The notes beneath the pieces were generated by a model. It worked only from the letters and a program-made list of their open reading frames with translations. It made no database searches and had not been told where the DNA came from. From Phycisphaerales bacterium (GTDB taxonomy: Bacteria; Planctomycetota; Phycisphaerae; Phycisphaerales; UBA1924), in NCBI GenBank assembly GCA_035627955.1, contig DASPKU010000019.1, positions 327,912 through 391,911 on the forward strand: a stretch of 64,000 bases of DNA, in the 5' to 3' direction. Below, piece after piece: positions 1 through 9,392 of this stretch. Position 1 is the stretch's first letter. Each line of letters opens with the position of its first letter. A program made the position numbers and the translations under genes.

Positions 1-414
1 TGGACGATGAGCAAGAGCGGCACCACGCTGACCTTCTCCACCGAGCCCTACGCGACCAACGCGAACGCGAACGCGATCCGCTGGGCCACGCTGTACAACT
101 TCGGCTTCACCACCGACGTGGCCCCCGTAAACGGCACCGCCGAGCTGGGCCTGTTCAAGCCCGGCACGATCCCCTCAATCACGGTCGCCGGCCTGCCCGT
201 GCCCACTCCCCCTGCCACCTGCGGCCCGCAGGACTTCAACGGCGACGGCGATAGCGGCACCGATCAGGACATCGAGGCCTTCTTCGCCTGCCTTGGCGGC
301 AACTGCTGCCCGAGCTGCTGGGAGGGCGGCGCCGACTTCAACGGTGACGGGGACATCGGCACCGATCAGGACATCGAGGCCTTCTTCCGCGTCCTGGGCG
401 GCAGCCCCTGCTGA
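1..414 (+). CDS. Secreted protein with twin EF-hand-like Cys tail (5' end outside window)
   Basis: Partial gene: the frame is open from base 1, so the N-terminus lies to the left. The visible 137 residues match the end of the next gene downstream (shared TxPxATNxNANAxRW...LFKPGT..P...VAGxPVPT pattern), so these are tandem paralogs. The last ~58 residues are the window's recurring tail: a DFNGDGDxGTDQDIEAFF loop, a GGNCCPxC cysteine cluster, a second loop, and a C-terminal Cys. The body is of unknown function. By analogy with its neighbour it is probably exported, with the tail used for calcium binding, sorting or attachment (inference). Confidence 0.85.
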   Translation, partial: WTMSKSGTTLTFSTEPYATNANANAIRWATLYNFGFTTDVAPVNGTAELGLFKPGTIPSITVAGLPVPTPPATCGPQDFNGDGDSGTDQDIEAFFACLGGNCCPSCWEGGADFNGDGDIGTDQDIEAFFRVLGGSPC

Positions 415-442
415 TCCGCCTTTGATCCAGATCTGACCGCAG

Positions 443-471
443 GAGCCCGGGGATCAGCCCCGGGCTCTTTT
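443..471 (+). terminator. Rho-independent terminator
   Basis: A 10-bp GC-rich inverted repeat (443-452 with 458-467) and a short ATCAG loop are followed by a T run, about 30 bases after the stop of the preceding gene. Confidence 0.75.
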
Positions 472-599
472 CATTTCTTGTTGCGGCAGGATCGTGAGGG
501 CGGTAGCCTGTTGCCCAGCGGGTCCTTGGGGTTGCGTCGTTCGCGGCGCGCGTGGTTGTTGCATTCGTGGTCGTGGTCTCTCCCGCAGGAGTGAATGTC

Positions 600-2075
600 A
601 TGAGCATGCAGGCTGGCCGCGTGGCGGCTCTGGTCGTCCTCTCGACGGTGTGCGGCGCGTCGCTGGGGCAGGCGATCGGCCCCGACATGGTGTCGTCGTC
701 CATGGTGGATGTTGCTCGCTATGGGACCGATCCCACGGGCACCATCACCGCTTACGCGGTGGGCTCGGTGACGTGCAACAAGGGCGACCAGCCGGCGATC
801 GTGTCCTCGGGCGCGATCCGCCCGCTCATCGGCCAGAACATGTACCGCCTCAAGACGTTCACCAGCCCCGGCGGCGGTACGTACTCGCGCCTGGAGCAGG
901 TGGGGCAGTCGTGGGCCAAGCGCGTGGGACTGCCCATCAACGGCAATACCGTGAGCTGCGGGGCATGCGCGGGCAGCGCCGGCAGCGGCATGATGAACGT
1001 TAACTGTGCCGACACCTACGGCAGCGGCTTCAACGGCAGCCAGGGGCTGCTCGGGCCGCGCTCGATGTGCAACGCCACGCGAGGCGACACCCTGGGCGGC
1101 GCCGGCACCAGCATCGGCGACAGCATCACGCGCGGGCGGCTCCAGGTGCCCACGGCCGATGTGACCGCGCAGCCCGCCGGCACGCGCTTCTTCGTCGAGA
1201 ACGTCACCCTGCTGCCCGACGACGCCCAGCACGTGCGCCCGGGGCAGACGGTTGGCGTCAACGCGATGAACAACGCGAGCAGCCAGGAGGTCGGCATCAA
1301 CGGCGGGGTCAGCAACCCGACGCTGATCGGCGGCACGGGGGCGGGCGGGAGCGCCATCGGGGTGCCCATGCTGGAGCGGTGGCGGCAGATCGACCCCGAG
1401 GTGACGGTGGTGACGGTCGATCACGACGACTTCGTGAACCCCAGCCCCGAGTTCCCGGGGACGTTCATCCGCTCGCGGTTCTACGTGGCGGCTCGGGTGA
1501 CGGAGCTCTCGCCCGGGCGCTGGCGCTACGAGTACGCCCTGTTCAATCTCAACTCCGACCGCAGCGCGGGGGCGTTCATCATCCCGATGCACGACGTGGG
1601 CGAGGTGACCGAGTACAGCTTCCGCCACCCGCTGTACCACTCCGGCGAGCCTTACAGCAACATGCCCTGGAGCGCGGCCCGCAGCAACGGCGAGATGAGC
1701 TTCGCGACCACGCCCTTCGCCACGAACCCCAACGCCAACGCCCTGCGCTGGGGCACGACGTACTCGATCGGCTTCACCAGCAACGTGCCGCCGGGCACGG
1801 GCAGCGGGCGGCTGGAGTTGTTCAAGCCCGGGACCGCCGGGCCGGCGCTGACCGTGCCGGGGATCCCGGTGCCCACGCTCGAGCCCTGCCCGCAGGACTA
1901 CGACGGCGATGGCGAGTTCGTTGACGCGGACATCGAGGCGTTCTTCGCTTGCATCGGCGGCCACTGCTGTCCCCGGTGCTTCCCCGGCCGCAGCGACTTC
2001 AACCTCGACGGCGACTCGGGCACCGATCAGGACATCGAAGGCTTCTTCCGGGTGATCGGCGGCAACCCCTGCTGA
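600..2075 (+). CDS. Secreted protein of unknown function with twin EF-hand-like Cys tail
   Basis: 491 residues. The start at 600 is chosen because GCAGGAG lies 8 bases upstream; a hydrophobic leader (RVAALVVLSTVCGASLGQA) follows, a typical signal peptide. The central ~400 residues match no family I recognise. They contain motifs such as CxxCxGSAGSG and a beta-rich, repetitive region, and resemble the partial gene to the left. The C-terminal ~58 residues form the shared tail with CCPRC between two acidic loops. The first loop (DYDGDGEFVDADIEAFF) has canonical 12-residue EF-hand spacing, whereas the second carries the one-residue-longer DGDSGTDQD version. Likely exported and surface attached. 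Confidence 0.88.
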   Translation: MSMQAGRVAALVVLSTVCGASLGQAIGPDMVSSSMVDVARYGTDPTGTITAYAVGSVTCNKGDQPAIVSSGAIRPLIGQNMYRLKTFTSPGGGTYSRLEQVGQSWAKRVGLPINGNTVSCGACAGSAGSGMMNVNCADTYGSGFNGSQGLLGPRSMCNATRGDTLGGAGTSIGDSITRGRLQVPTADVTAQPAGTRFFVENVTLLPDDAQHVRPGQTVGVNAMNNASSQEVGINGGVSNPTLIGGTGAGGSAIGVPMLERWRQIDPEVTVVTVDHDDFVNPSPEFPGTFIRSRFYVAARVTELSPGRWRYEYALFNLNSDRSAGAFIIPMHDVGEVTEYSFRHPLYHSGEPYSNMPWSAARSNGEMSFATTPFATNPNANALRWGTTYSIGFTSNVPPGTGSGRLELFKPGTAGPALTVPGIPVPTLEPCPQDYDGDGEFVDADIEAFFACIGGHCCPRCFPGRSDFNLDGDSGTDQDIEGFFRVIGGNPC

Positions 2076-2093
2076 TCGTTCACCGTGCCAGGT

Positions 2094-2129
2094 GAGCAGG
2101 GCCCGGTCTGCGGGCCCCTGCTCGTTTTT
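2094..2129 (+). terminator. Rho-independent terminator
   Basis: The inverted repeat GAGCAGGGCCCG / CGGGCCCCTGCTC (one bulged base) has a 5-base loop and is followed by TTTTT, just after the stop of the surface-protein gene. Confidence 0.75.
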
Positions 2130-2216
2130 GACAACGGTGAGCCAAGTGATGATCGTGTTCCGGCGAGGACGGCGCATGATGGTGGCTGGGATTGACCACT
2201 GCCCCGGAGCCGATCC

Positions 2217-3608
2217 ATGCCCACACCCGAATGCACCCGCGCCCTGAAGACGCTCGTGCCCGCCCTGCTGGTGGCCGCCGCGGCCGGCGTCGCGGACGCC
2301 GACCCCGGCGAGCTCCTCTGGACCCGCGTCCTGACCGACCCCTACGCCTACGGCACCTTCCCCGCCGTGGACCCGCAGGGCAACGTCTACTGGCCCAACC
2401 GCGGCCTGTGGTCCTACACCCGGGAGGGCGAACTCCGCTGGTGGCGGGACAACACGGACGGGCCGGTGGCCATCCGCCCCGACGGCGCGATCTTCACCAC
2501 CGAGTACGTCAACACCCGCACCGCCGAGGACCCCTTCTGGGTGCAGGGGTTCGTGCGGCTGACCGCGAACAACGAGCAGGTCTGGTGGACGGGCCTGCCC
2601 ACGCGCTGCGCCTGGCCGGAGGCGGGGCCGATCGTGGGGCCCGACGGGAACATCTACGGCACGTGCTCGGGCGGCTACAACGCGCCCGGACCGGCGTTCT
2701 CGATCCACGAGGACGGCTGGACCCGCTGGGTGGTCCAGGGGTTCAAGAGCGCGTCCATCAACATCAACGACCGGACCGACGACACGGGCCGGTTCTATGT
2801 GCGGGCGGGAACGATCCCCGCGCCCAACGCACCGTGGGGCGGGGCGGGCGGTGTGGTGGCCATCGACCTGAACGGCCAGGTGCGTTGGGAGAACATCCAG
2901 AGCGGCGCCGACTACGTGGGCATCCACTACCCCACCGGTGGCGTCATCACGCAGCAGCTCGCACGCGACCCCGACGAGAACCCGCTGTGGAACTACGGCT
3001 CCTCGTGGACGAGCACCGATACCGACGGCTCGGTGTACCTGCGCCACGGCTGGTACCGCTATGACAAGCTCCGGCCCGACGGATCGGTGGTGTGGCAGAT
3101 CGGCCCCATCGGCAGCGGCAACTACGTCAACCAGCCCGCGTTCTCCCCCGACCACTTCATGATGTACCTGACCTTTGGGCCATGCATCGGCTATCCCGAC
3201 ACGGCCTGCCCCGGGCGGGTGGTGGCGCTGCGCACGGGCGACGGATCGATCGCGTGGCAGTACGAGTTCCCGCGGCTGCCTGATGACCTGATCGAACTGC
3301 ACAAGGCCGCGGTGAGCCCCGACGGCACGCGCCTGTATGTGACCGGCTACAAGCGAATCGCCGGGCACGGCTACCTGATGGCCTTCGACACCGGCGTGGC
3401 GCCCACGCCCGTGTGCGGCACATCGGACTTCAACGGCGACGGCGACGCGGGCACGGACCAGGACATCGAGGCGTTCTTCGCGTGCATCGGCGGCAACTGC
3501 TGCCCCACCTGCTTCGGGGGCGGGGCGGACTTCAACGCGGACGGCGACACCGCGACCGATCAGGACATCGAGGCCTTCTTCCGCGTGCTGGGCGGCGGCG
3601 CCTGCTGA
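2217..3608 (+). CDS. Secreted PQQ-like beta-propeller protein with twin EF-hand-like Cys tail
   Basis: 463 residues. A signal peptide (PALLVAAAAGVADA) is followed by repeated blades in which a Gly/Asp-rich turn precedes an aromatic strand (DPQGNVYWPN, PDGNIYGTCSG, TDGSVYLRH, PDGTRLYVTG). This pattern is typical of PQQ-like or WD-like beta-propellers. No enzymatic residues can be assigned. The last ~58 residues are the shared DFNGDGDxGTDQDIEAFF tail with CCPTC and a terminal Cys. It sits in a row of secreted proteins with the same tail, so they probably share an export or attachment route. The propeller may bind a ligand or scaffold other proteins (inference). Confidence 0.85.
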   Translation: MPTPECTRALKTLVPALLVAAAAGVADADPGELLWTRVLTDPYAYGTFPAVDPQGNVYWPNRGLWSYTREGELRWWRDNTDGPVAIRPDGAIFTTEYVNTRTAEDPFWVQGFVRLTANNEQVWWTGLPTRCAWPEAGPIVGPDGNIYGTCSGGYNAPGPAFSIHEDGWTRWVVQGFKSASININDRTDDTGRFYVRAGTIPAPNAPWGGAGGVVAIDLNGQVRWENIQSGADYVGIHYPTGGVITQQLARDPDENPLWNYGSSWTSTDTDGSVYLRHGWYRYDKLRPDGSVVWQIGPIGSGNYVNQPAFSPDHFMMYLTFGPCIGYPDTACPGRVVALRTGDGSIAWQYEFPRLPDDLIELHKAAVSPDGTRLYVTGYKRIAGHGYLMAFDTGVAPTPVCGTSDFNGDGDAGTDQDIEAFFACIGGNCCPTCFGGGADFNADGDTATDQDIEAFFRVLGGGAC

Positions 3609-3883
3609 GGTTCTCGGGCCAGGACAATGGCCTTCACCGCGGAGTTTGCGGAGCGGGCGGAGTTGCGCGATGTTTGATGAGGACCCGTGGAGATCCGGCC
3701 CTGGAAGGGAGTCCGGACCAATGGACCCCGACCGAAGACTCTGGTCTCATGAGGGATCCGCCCCCCCGGGCGTGGCGTACCGCCCCTTGCGGCGTGCTGT
3801 ATGCTGCAATGGCTGTTCTCTTGGCCCGTTTCTCACGGGCTGACTTCAGGCGGTTTCTGACTCACGCAGACAAGGAGCCAGGG

Positions 3884-5887
3884 GTGGCGCACACGTTTGT
3901 TCCGGCCGCGGCGTTGTTCATTGGGTTCACTATGGCACTCACGGCCCACGCCGGCGAGCCCTCGCCCCTGCGGCTGATGGCTGAGGATGAGCGGGGCGTG
4001 GCCACCCTGGCTCTCGACCAGGATGCCTACGAGCGGCTCGCGCCGGCGGTCGCGGTTGAGTTCGACGGCTTCGTGCTGGGCGCCGGAAAGGCCGCGGACG
4101 TGAGCCTCACCAGGATGGAACTCTTCGCGCCCGACGCCAAGTTTGTCGATCGCACCGAGGCGGGCGAAGTCGAGCTGGCGCGCCCCGAGGTGCAGTTGTG
4201 GCGCGGCACAGTGGAAGGCGAACCGGACTCGCGCGTGTTCCTGGCGCTCACGCCCCATGGCAGCAGCGGCTTCGTGCAGTGCAGCCACGGCCATTTCATC
4301 ATCTCCAGCGGCCCGTCAGGCCGTTGGCCCACGGTCGCCTACGACCTCGCCAGCCCCGCCGGCGCGGGGATCCAGTTTGACATGCCGGGTTGCGGAGGCG
4401 GCATCCTTCCCGAGGGTGAGCAGGCGCCCGCCTCGATCGGCGAAGCCACCTACGAGCCGCGTGTGTACACCTGCAAGCGCTACCGCATCGCCATCGACTG
4501 CGACCAGGAGTTCACGGCCAACCTCTTCGGCGGCAACGCAGCGTCCGCGCAGGTCTACGCCACCTCGCTGCTAGGGGCCGTGTCGGAGATCTACCAGCGC
4601 GACATGAACGTCGCGATGGAACTGGGCTACCTCCGCACATGGACCACGACCGATCCTTACACGCAGACCAACAACAGCCAGCAGTTGCCGCAGTTCCGCT
4701 CGTACTGGAACAACAACATGCAGAGCGTGAGCCGCAACCTCGCGCACCTGCTGTCCGCACGATCGCTGGGCGGCGGGATCGCGTACCTGCGGGCCGCGTG
4801 CTCGAGCAACGGTTATGGGGTGTCGGCCAACATGACCGGGTTCTTTCCTTATCCCATCATGCACCACAGCGCGTCCAACTGGGACCTGATGGTGGTGGCT
4901 CACGAAATGGGCCACAACCTGGGCAGCGGCCACACGCACGACGTCAACTCGTACAACCCCATCATCGACGGCTGCGGCAACAACGACTGTTCGCAGGCGA
5001 CAAGCGGCACCATCATGAGCTACTGCCACCTGTGCAGCGGCGGCATGAGCAACATGAGGATGACGTTCGGCACGCGGGTGATCACCGCGATGCGGACCTA
5101 CCTGGACGGGACTGCAAACACCTGCGGCACCGCCTTCGCGGCCACCAGCATCGCCCAGCACCCCGCGGGCGCCGCCCTCGATGAGGGAGACACGCTCACG
5201 CTCACCGTGCAGCATTCCGGCCAGGCGCCCACGGGCTACCGCTGGAAAAAGGGCACGGCGGTCCTGACAAACGGCGCCCGGATCTCGGGCGCGACCACCA
5301 ACTCTCTCACCATCAGCGGCGTGCTGCCCGCCGACGCGGGCTCATACACCGTCGAGCTTCAGGCCCCCTGCGGCGTGGTGACCAGCTCCGCCGCGGTGAT
5401 CGAAGTGACCGAGTGCCCCAGCTTCACCCAGCACCCGCAGAACCTTCAGGCGACGATCGGACAGGCGGTCAGCATCTCCGCCTATTCCACCGGCGCTTTT
5501 CCCCGCACCTACCAGTGGTTCAAGAACGGCGCGATGTTGAACAACACCGGCCGGATCACGGGCGCCACCAACTTCACACTGAACTTCAACCCCGTGCAAG
5601 AGGGAGATCAGGGCAGCTACACGCTCGTGGTGAGCAACGTCTGCGGCAGCCGCACCAGCCAGCCGGCCGTTCTGACGGTCATTGCGCCGGCGTGCGGCAC
5701 AGCCGACTTCAACGGCGACGGCGATATCGGCACAGACGCCGATATCGAGGCGTTCTTCGCCTGCATCGGCGGGAACTGCTGCCCCTCCTGCTATGCGGGC
5801 GGTGCCGACTTCAATGCCGACGGCGACACCGGGACCGATGCGGACATCGAGTCGTTCTTCCGGGTGCTCGGCGGCGGCAACTGCTGA
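3884..5887 (+). CDS. Secreted M12-like zinc metalloprotease with two Ig-like domains and Cys tail
   Basis: 667 residues from a GTG start preceded by AAGGAG at 6-7 bases; a signal peptide (VPAAALFIGFTMALTAHA) follows. Residues ~30-190 look like a pro-region. The catalytic domain carries HEMGHNLGSGHTHD at residues 340-353, the HExxHxxGxxH zinc motif of metzincins, followed by a Met-turn-like GTIMSYCH. Two Ig-like domains (about 425-510 and 511-595) show the RWKKG/QWFKNG...GSYTV/GSYTL pattern. The C-terminus is the window's shared acidic-loop/Cys tail. It is expected to act outside the cytoplasm in protein degradation. Confidence 0.9.
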   Translation: MAHTFVPAAALFIGFTMALTAHAGEPSPLRLMAEDERGVATLALDQDAYERLAPAVAVEFDGFVLGAGKAADVSLTRMELFAPDAKFVDRTEAGEVELARPEVQLWRGTVEGEPDSRVFLALTPHGSSGFVQCSHGHFIISSGPSGRWPTVAYDLASPAGAGIQFDMPGCGGGILPEGEQAPASIGEATYEPRVYTCKRYRIAIDCDQEFTANLFGGNAASAQVYATSLLGAVSEIYQRDMNVAMELGYLRTWTTTDPYTQTNNSQQLPQFRSYWNNNMQSVSRNLAHLLSARSLGGGIAYLRAACSSNGYGVSANMTGFFPYPIMHHSASNWDLMVVAHEMGHNLGSGHTHDVNSYNPIIDGCGNNDCSQATSGTIMSYCHLCSGGMSNMRMTFGTRVITAMRTYLDGTANTCGTAFAATSIAQHPAGAALDEGDTLTLTVQHSGQAPTGYRWKKGTAVLTNGARISGATTNSLTISGVLPADAGSYTVELQAPCGVVTSSAAVIEVTECPSFTQHPQNLQATIGQAVSISAYSTGAFPRTYQWFKNGAMLNNTGRITGATNFTLNFNPVQEGDQGSYTLVVSNVCGSRTSQPAVLTVIAPACGTADFNGDGDIGTDADIEAFFACIGGNCCPSCYAGGADFNADGDTGTDADIESFFRVLGGGNC

Positions 5888-5950
5888 GGGTCGGAGCGAG
5901 CACCGGGATGAGGACATCTCGGCGGGACACTGCCGTACTATTGCCTCACT

Positions 5951-6448
5951 ATGCCCAGCTTTGACATCGTCTCGCGCCTGAACTTTGCCGAGCTCGACAA
6001 CGCGATCAACAACACGCTGAAGGCGGTCGCGGCGCGGTTTGATTACCGCGGGACGGCCTATGAGCTGACGGTGGACCGGAAGGAGAAGAAGCTCAAGGTC
6101 GTCGGTGACGACGACGGCAAGGTGAAGGGGATCCGCGAGATGTTCCAGTCCGCGGCGGTGAAGCGGGGGCTGGACGTGCGGAGCTTTGAGTGGGGGGAGA
6201 TCGAGCCGACGGTGGCGGGCAAGGCCAAGTGCGAGGTCAAGCTCAGGGACGGGATCCCCACGGACGCCGCCAAGGCCATCCAGAAGGCGATCAAGGAGAG
6301 CAAGCTCAAGGTCACGGCGTCGATCCAGGAGGACGAGCTGCGGGTGACGGGCAAGCAGATCGACGACCTCCAGGCGGTGATGGGCATGTGCCGGGCGGGC
6401 ATCCCCGGGGTGGAGCTGCCGCTGCAGTTCGTGAACATGAAGAGCTGA
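5951..6448 (+). CDS. yajQ: YajQ-family cyclic-di-GMP-binding protein
   Basis: 165 residues, the usual length of the family. The N-terminal PSFDIVSRLNFAELDNAINN and the end VTGKQIDDLQAVM...PLQFVNMK are diagnostic of YajQ (DUF520), a cytoplasmic nucleotide-binding protein reported to bind cyclic di-GMP in some bacteria and to act with transcription regulators. The target here is unknown. It lies between exported-protein genes on the same strand, with no evident functional link. Confidence 0.95.
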   Translation: MPSFDIVSRLNFAELDNAINNTLKAVAARFDYRGTAYELTVDRKEKKLKVVGDDDGKVKGIREMFQSAAVKRGLDVRSFEWGEIEPTVAGKAKCEVKLRDGIPTDAAKAIQKAIKESKLKVTASIQEDELRVTGKQIDDLQAVMGMCRAGIPGVELPLQFVNMKS

Positions 6449-6460
6449 CCGCTGCGGTCG

Positions 6461-6504
6461 CACGCGGGGGTGCGGGGGTGCGGGGGTGCGGGGGTGCGGG
6501 GGTG
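6461..6504 (+). repeat. 8-bp tandem repeat (TGCGGGGG)
   Basis: About four to five head-to-tail copies of an 8-bp GC-rich unit lie directly after the yajQ stop. It is a simple-sequence repeat, probably variable in copy number. Confidence 0.8.
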
Positions 6505-6612
6505 GCGGCTGGTCGGCACGCCGGTGCACTTCAGCGGTGCCGCCGGCAACCGGACGCGGCCCCCGCACGTACCGGGCAGCGGCCCTGGAACCGGGGCATA
6601 CTGGAGTTGATG

Positions 6613-7968
6613 ATGCGTTGCACCCTGTCCATCGCGGGCGCCCTTTCCATCGCGGCCGCGGCCGCCCTCTCGCCCACCGCCCTGGCCCAGTCCGCCGGCC
6701 CGGCCGTGTTCGCCGCCTGCAACGGCAACCTGCGCGGCAGCGTGACCAGCTGGCGCATCAACCCCGACGGCACCGTCACGCTGGTGCAGGACCTGGTCAT
6801 CGGCGAGCGGCTGAGCAGCGAGCCCTCGATCCCGGGCACCAACGCGTACTCGGCGGCGCTCTCGCCGAATGGCAAGTACCTCGCCATCGGGCACGCGACC
6901 TCCTTCGCGCAGGAGCAGGTGACGATCGTGCGCGTGCACGAGGACGCCACGCTCTCGCAGGTGACGACCTTCACCGAGCCCAGCACGCCGATGGACGTGG
7001 TGTGGCTGAGCGATGAAGTGCTCGCCGTGACGGAGGCGTACACCAGCGGCACCAACCGCGTGCGCTCGTACCGGTTCGACGAGGAGACCACGGCGGTCAC
7101 GCACGTCAGCACGGTCGATGTGGGGAGCTTCTGCACCTCGCTGGCCAAGACGCCCGACGGCCGCTGGCTGTTCGCGAACGACTCGCCGCTGCAGGGGAGC
7201 TCGGCGATCCGCAGCATCGCGGTCGCGCCCGACGGCGTGCTCTCGGTGTCGGGCAACGCCGGCTACACGTTCGGCTACTCGCTCGGGCTGGGCATGAGCC
7301 CCGACGGACGCCGCCTCTACAGCGGCGGCGGGATCTCGGGCGGGAACGTGGTGAGCGGCTTCGACTTCGACGCGGCCACCGGCGTGCTGACCGACGTGCC
7401 CGGGATGCCCTTCGCCTCCGCGGGCAGCTCGCCGAAGCAGGTCGCGATCGCCCCGAGCGGGAACTACGCGCTGGTGGGGCACGGCAGCGACGGCACCGCC
7501 CGCCTGCACCTGGTTGACCCGCAGACGGGGATGCTGACCTACACCGGCAACTTCGTCGACGTCGGCAGCCAGGGCTCGCTGGGGTTCATCGACTTCGTGC
7601 GCGTGAACGGCATGGACCTCGCGCTCTTCACCGACCGCGACACCACCGGCGGGCGCGGCATGTGCTCGGCGGTGATCGAGCCCAACGGCACGCTCACCAT
7701 CAAGAGCATGCGTGTTGACGGCGGCGGAATCGACCCGATGCGCGTAGTGGCGTGGGTGCCGTCCGGCCCAACGTGCGGCACGAGCGACTTCAACGGCGAC
7801 GGCGACGCGGGAACGGATCAGGACATCGAGGCGTTCTTCGCCTGCATCGGCGGCTCGTGCTGCGACACCTGCTGGGCGGGCGGGTCGGACTTCAACGGCG
7901 ACGGCGATGCGGGAACCGACCAGGACATCGAGGCGTTCTTCCGCGTGCTGGGCGGGAACCCGTGCTGA
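6613..7968 (+). CDS. Secreted lactonase-like beta-propeller protein with Cys tail
   Basis: 451 residues from the second of two adjacent ATGs, which has better spacing (6 bases) to GGAG. The signal peptide MRCTLSIAGALSIAAAAALS ends near PTALAQ. The body has repeated NPDGTVTLVQD, LSPNGKYLAIGHAT, SPDGRRLYSGGG and APSGNYALVGHG segments, typical of seven-bladed lactonase/YncE-type propellers. No active site can be assigned. The C-terminal tail is the shared double DFNGDGDAGTDQDIEAFF loop with CCDTC and a terminal Cys. It is the last of five tailed proteins in the cluster. Confidence 0.87.
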   Translation: MRCTLSIAGALSIAAAAALSPTALAQSAGPAVFAACNGNLRGSVTSWRINPDGTVTLVQDLVIGERLSSEPSIPGTNAYSAALSPNGKYLAIGHATSFAQEQVTIVRVHEDATLSQVTTFTEPSTPMDVVWLSDEVLAVTEAYTSGTNRVRSYRFDEETTAVTHVSTVDVGSFCTSLAKTPDGRWLFANDSPLQGSSAIRSIAVAPDGVLSVSGNAGYTFGYSLGLGMSPDGRRLYSGGGISGGNVVSGFDFDAATGVLTDVPGMPFASAGSSPKQVAIAPSGNYALVGHGSDGTARLHLVDPQTGMLTYTGNFVDVGSQGSLGFIDFVRVNGMDLALFTDRDTTGGRGMCSAVIEPNGTLTIKSMRVDGGGIDPMRVVAWVPSGPTCGTSDFNGDGDAGTDQDIEAFFACIGGSCCDTCWAGGSDFNGDGDAGTDQDIEAFFRVLGGNPC

Positions 7969-7987
7969 TGCGCTGAGGCGCAGAAAA

Positions 7988-8017
7988 AAAGCCCAGGGAT
8001 CATGATCCCTGGGCTTT
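7988..8017. terminator. Perfect 30-bp palindromic terminator, shared by convergent genes
   Basis: The half-site AAAGCCCAGGGATCA is followed immediately by its exact reverse complement. It lies between a plus-strand propeller gene and the convergent pgk, and can act on both strands. An identical 30-bp copy occurs at 29486-29515. Confidence 0.75.
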
Positions 8018-8044
8018 GGTGTTGCGCCGATTCCAACGAACCTC

Positions 8045-9244
8045 TTAGTCCAGCAGCTCCACGCTCTCGAACTTCTTGCCCTCGAGCATTTCGAGGCTCG
8101 CGCCGCCGCCGGTGGAGACGTGGGTCATCTTGCTGGCCAGGTTGAACTTCTCGACCGCGGCCGCGGAGTCGCCGCCGCCGACGATGCTGATCGCGCCGGC
8201 GCTGGTCGCATCGGCGATGGCCTTGGCGACCTGCTGGGTGCCCTGAGAGAAGGGGCGGAACTCAAAGACGCCCATGGGGCCGTTCCAGACGATGGTCTTC
8301 GCCTTGCGGAGGAGCAGGGCGTACTTGGTCTGGGTCTTGGGGCCGATGTCCAGTCCCATGAAGCCGTCTTTGATCTCTTCATCGAAGACCTCGATGTCGC
8401 CTGCGTTCTCGCTGAACTCGGTGGAGCACGTGTGGTCGACCGGGAGGTGGAGCTCGGCCTTGAGGCGGGCCGCGAGGTCGATGGTCTTCTTGGCGTCGGC
8501 GATGCGGTTGGTCTCGACGCGGGACTTGCCGACCTTCTTGCCCATGGCGGCGAGGAAGGTGTAGGCCATGGCGCCGCCGACGACGATGGCGGAGGCCTTG
8601 GGCAGCAGGTGGTCGATGGCGCCCATCTTGTCGGAGACCTTGGCCCCGCCAAGGACGACCACGAAGGGCTTGGCGGGGTTGGCCAGCGAGTCGGAGAGGA
8701 ACTTGAGCTCCTTCTCCAGGAGGAAGCCGGCGACGCGGGGCTTGCCCTTCATGGCGTTGGGCACGGCGACCATGGAGGCGTCGGGGCGGTGGGCGGTGCC
8801 GAAAGCGTCGTTGCAGTAGACGTCGCCGTAGGCCGCGAGCTTGGCGGCGAACGCAGCGTCGCCCTTCTTCTCGCCCTTGTGGAAGCGGAGGTTCTCGAGG
8901 AGGAGAACGTCGCCGTTCTTCATGGCGGCGACGGCGCCCGCGGCGGCGGCATCGGTGCAGTCCTGAGAGGGGAAGGCAACCGGCTTGCCGAGGAGCTCGG
9001 AGAGCTTCTTCGCGGCGAGGGCGAGGGAGAACTCGGCCTCGTAGCCCTGGCCCTCCGGGCGGCCCATGTGCGACATGAGGATGGCCTTCCCGCCGCGGTC
9101 AGTAATGGACTTGATAGTGGGCAGGGCCTCGCGGATGCGGCGGTCGTCGGTGATCTGGCCGTCCTCGACGGGGACGTTGAAGTCAACGCGGGTCAGGACG
9201 CGCTTGCCGGAGACATCGACGGACTGAATGGTCTGCTTGGGCAC
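8045..9244 (-). CDS. pgk: Phosphoglycerate kinase
   Basis: 399 residues, the normal length. It transfers phosphate from 1,3-bisphosphoglycerate to ADP in glycolysis. The family N-terminus RVLTRVDFNVP, the SHMGRPEG loop, GGAKVSDKMGAI and the C-terminal GGGDSAAAVEKF and STGGGASLEMLEG nucleotide-binding segments are all present. The GTG start at 9244 is chosen because GAAGGAG lies 7 bases upstream; the frame stays open further up, but that extension is not PGK-like. The gene follows the ATP synthase Fo genes on the same strand but is separated from them by a terminator hairpin. Confidence 0.97.
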   Translation of the reverse strand: MPKQTIQSVDVSGKRVLTRVDFNVPVEDGQITDDRRIREALPTIKSITDRGGKAILMSHMGRPEGQGYEAEFSLALAAKKLSELLGKPVAFPSQDCTDAAAAGAVAAMKNGDVLLLENLRFHKGEKKGDAAFAAKLAAYGDVYCNDAFGTAHRPDASMVAVPNAMKGKPRVAGFLLEKELKFLSDSLANPAKPFVVVLGGAKVSDKMGAIDHLLPKASAIVVGGAMAYTFLAAMGKKVGKSRVETNRIADAKKTIDLAARLKAELHLPVDHTCSTEFSENAGDIEVFDEEIKDGFMGLDIGPKTQTKYALLLRKAKTIVWNGPMGVFEFRPFSQGTQQVAKAIADATSAGAISIVGGGDSAAAVEKFNLASKMTHVSTGGGASLEMLEGKKFESVELLD

Positions 9245-9334
9245 GGGCTCACTCCTTCGGCCCACGCAACCCGCGCAGTTCGCGGCTCGCATGGGGGAGT
9301 GAGGATAGGTCGCGAGCAGCCCAGGTGGGTCATG

Positions 9335-9360
9335 AAAAAACCCGGGCATGGGCCCGGGTT
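9335..9360 (-). terminator. Rho-independent terminator after atpH
   Basis: The inverted repeat AACCCGGGC / GCCCGGGTT has a 4-base loop. Read on the minus strand it ends in six T residues. It lies about 30 bases after the atpH stop and separates the Fo operon from pgk. Confidence 0.8.
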
Positions 9361-9392
9361 CGGTGTTTCAAGCGCGATGTGGCGAGCGGTGC

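Noticed and set aside
471..3368. 965-codon minus-strand open frame
   Set aside because: It lies antisense to two clear secreted-protein genes; low-complexity Arg/Ala/His/Gly composition typical of a GC-rich shadow frame.
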